Of a DNA stretch of 64,000 nucleotides, positions 63,529 to 64,000 are shown in pieces (the stretch's first letter is position 1; the number at the start of each line of letters is the position of its first letter). The notes beneath the pieces are model-generated. The model was not told where the DNA came from, did not search any database, and worked only from the letters and a program-made list of their open reading frames with translations. Source of the stretch: DASSJT01 sp963715025 (GTDB taxonomy: Bacteria; Actinomycetota; Actinomycetes; Actinomycetales; Dermatophilaceae). The stretch lies in contig CAVQQQ010000009.1 in NCBI GenBank assembly GCA_963715025.1, positions 682,001-746,000 of the forward strand, given 5' to 3'. The position numbers were made by a program, and so were the translations under genes.

Positions 63529-64000
63529 GTGACGAGTGCAGATCAGGGCGATGCCGCGGTGCTTCGCACGCCTTGGTCCAAGGAGTTCGCCACGCCGGTG
63601 CGTGCCTTCCTTCAGACTGCGTCGGGCAGTGCCGGGATCCTGACGGGGGCGATCGTGGTCGCTGTTGTCTGGGCGAATCTCGGTTCGTCGTACGAGTCGG
63701 TGTGGACCACGCCGTTCGGCATCCGCCTCGGGGACGCGAGCGTGACGCGGGATCTGCGGACGTGGGTGAACAGCGGCCTGATGACGCTGTTCTTCCTCGT
63801 GGTCGGGCTGGAGGCACGCCGGGAGATCGACCTCGGCGATCTGCGTGACCGCGGGCGCTTGCTCCTGCCGGTCGCTGCGGGTCTGCTCGCGATGGCCGTG
63901 CCGGTCGGCCTCTACCTCGCCGTCAACGCCGGCGGAGACGCGGCCGGCGGCTGGGGCGTCGCGATGTCGACGGACACCGCGCTCGCGCTCGGGCTGCTCG
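63529..64000 (+). CDS. nhaA: Na+/H+ antiporter NhaA, N-terminal part
   Basis: The first 157 residues of NhaA; the rest lies beyond the window. GTG 63529 follows AGGTGG. TM1 (AGILTGAIVVAVVWANLGSS) and LMTLFFLVVGLEARREIDLG (the conserved F-F-x-x-V-G-LE-x-[KR]-RE motif) are clear. Further marks are LLLPVAAGLLAMAVPVGLYL and GWGVAMSTDTALALGLL, where family members carry the A-T-D-I-A ion-binding region. It exchanges cytosolic Na+ for protons at the membrane. The start has a 40-residue soluble leader, as in long actinobacterial NhaA forms. Confidence 0.92.
   Translation, partial: MTSADQGDAAVLRTPWSKEFATPVRAFLQTASGSAGILTGAIVVAVVWANLGSSYESVWTTPFGIRLGDASVTRDLRTWVNSGLMTLFFLVVGLEARREIDLGDLRDRGRLLLPVAAGLLAMAVPVGLYLAVNAGGDAAGGWGVAMSTDTALALGLL

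Overview
The window is high-GC actinomycete chromosome. Evidence: many GTG starts with GGAGG-type ribosome sites, actinobacterial families throughout (WS/DGAT acyltransferase, a GH63 enzyme resembling mycobacterial glucosylglycerate hydrolase, LytR_C protein, F420-type LLM oxidoreductase, mycothiol-type arsenate reductases, MMPL transporters, giant LuxR regulator) and strong G/C third-position bias. Genus cannot be fixed by eye; the conserved block at about 21.5-42 kb would fit a Micrococcales (Intrasporangiaceae-like) or related background, but this is inference.

Layout. 0-3.7 kb: end of an ECF sigma factor, a hydrolase divergent from a WYL regulator, and a MarR regulator divergent from an FMN azoreductase with two clear operators. 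3.7-12.4 kb: a decayed mobile zone with two overlapping frameshifted tyrosine recombinases, a split uracil-DNA-glycosylase-like gene, and fragments of SDR, Ohr and TetR genes. It also has a glyoxalase-fold gene and a frameshifted IS110-family element (copy A). 12.4-21.6 kb: MMPL transporter, LLM oxidoreductase, degenerate tRNA-like sequence, interrupted sulfotransferase, an arsenic locus (ArsR-ArsC fusion, aquaporin, two ArsC) and a decayed serine recombinase.

21.6-42.6 kb is mostly intact: AEC permease, HerA-like ATPase, nucleoside-kinase-like protein, DedA, SGNH hydrolase, MBL hydrolase/TetR pair with an exact nested operator, GH63 hydrolase, epoxide hydrolase/YafY pair, PIG-L-OsmC fusion with a CsoR/CstR-type operator, and a PadR-ABC exporter operon. 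42.8-50.9 kb: a 973-residue LuxR regulator and a run of stress/storage-type genes (DUF4342, duplicated ABM-like protein, WS/DGAT, alpha/beta hydrolase). 51-57.7 kb: a second MMPL transporter divergent from a compact operon of patatin phospholipase, HEXXH metallopeptidase and ComEC-like MBL hydrolase, the best candidate for an undescribed system. 57.7-64 kb: gene remnants, a membrane protein, a large unknown protein, an intact IS110 copy (copy B, inverted relative to A), a frameshifted NTF2-like gene and the start of nhaA.

The two IS110 copies (1589 bp each) are nearly identical and face each other in inverted orientation around 49.4 kb. Broken genes concentrate in the flanks (4-22 and 58-63 kb), while the centre is largely intact. 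A GTATGCC/GGCATAC motif is enriched almost only between 21.8 and 57.3 kb, which again suggests a mosaic.
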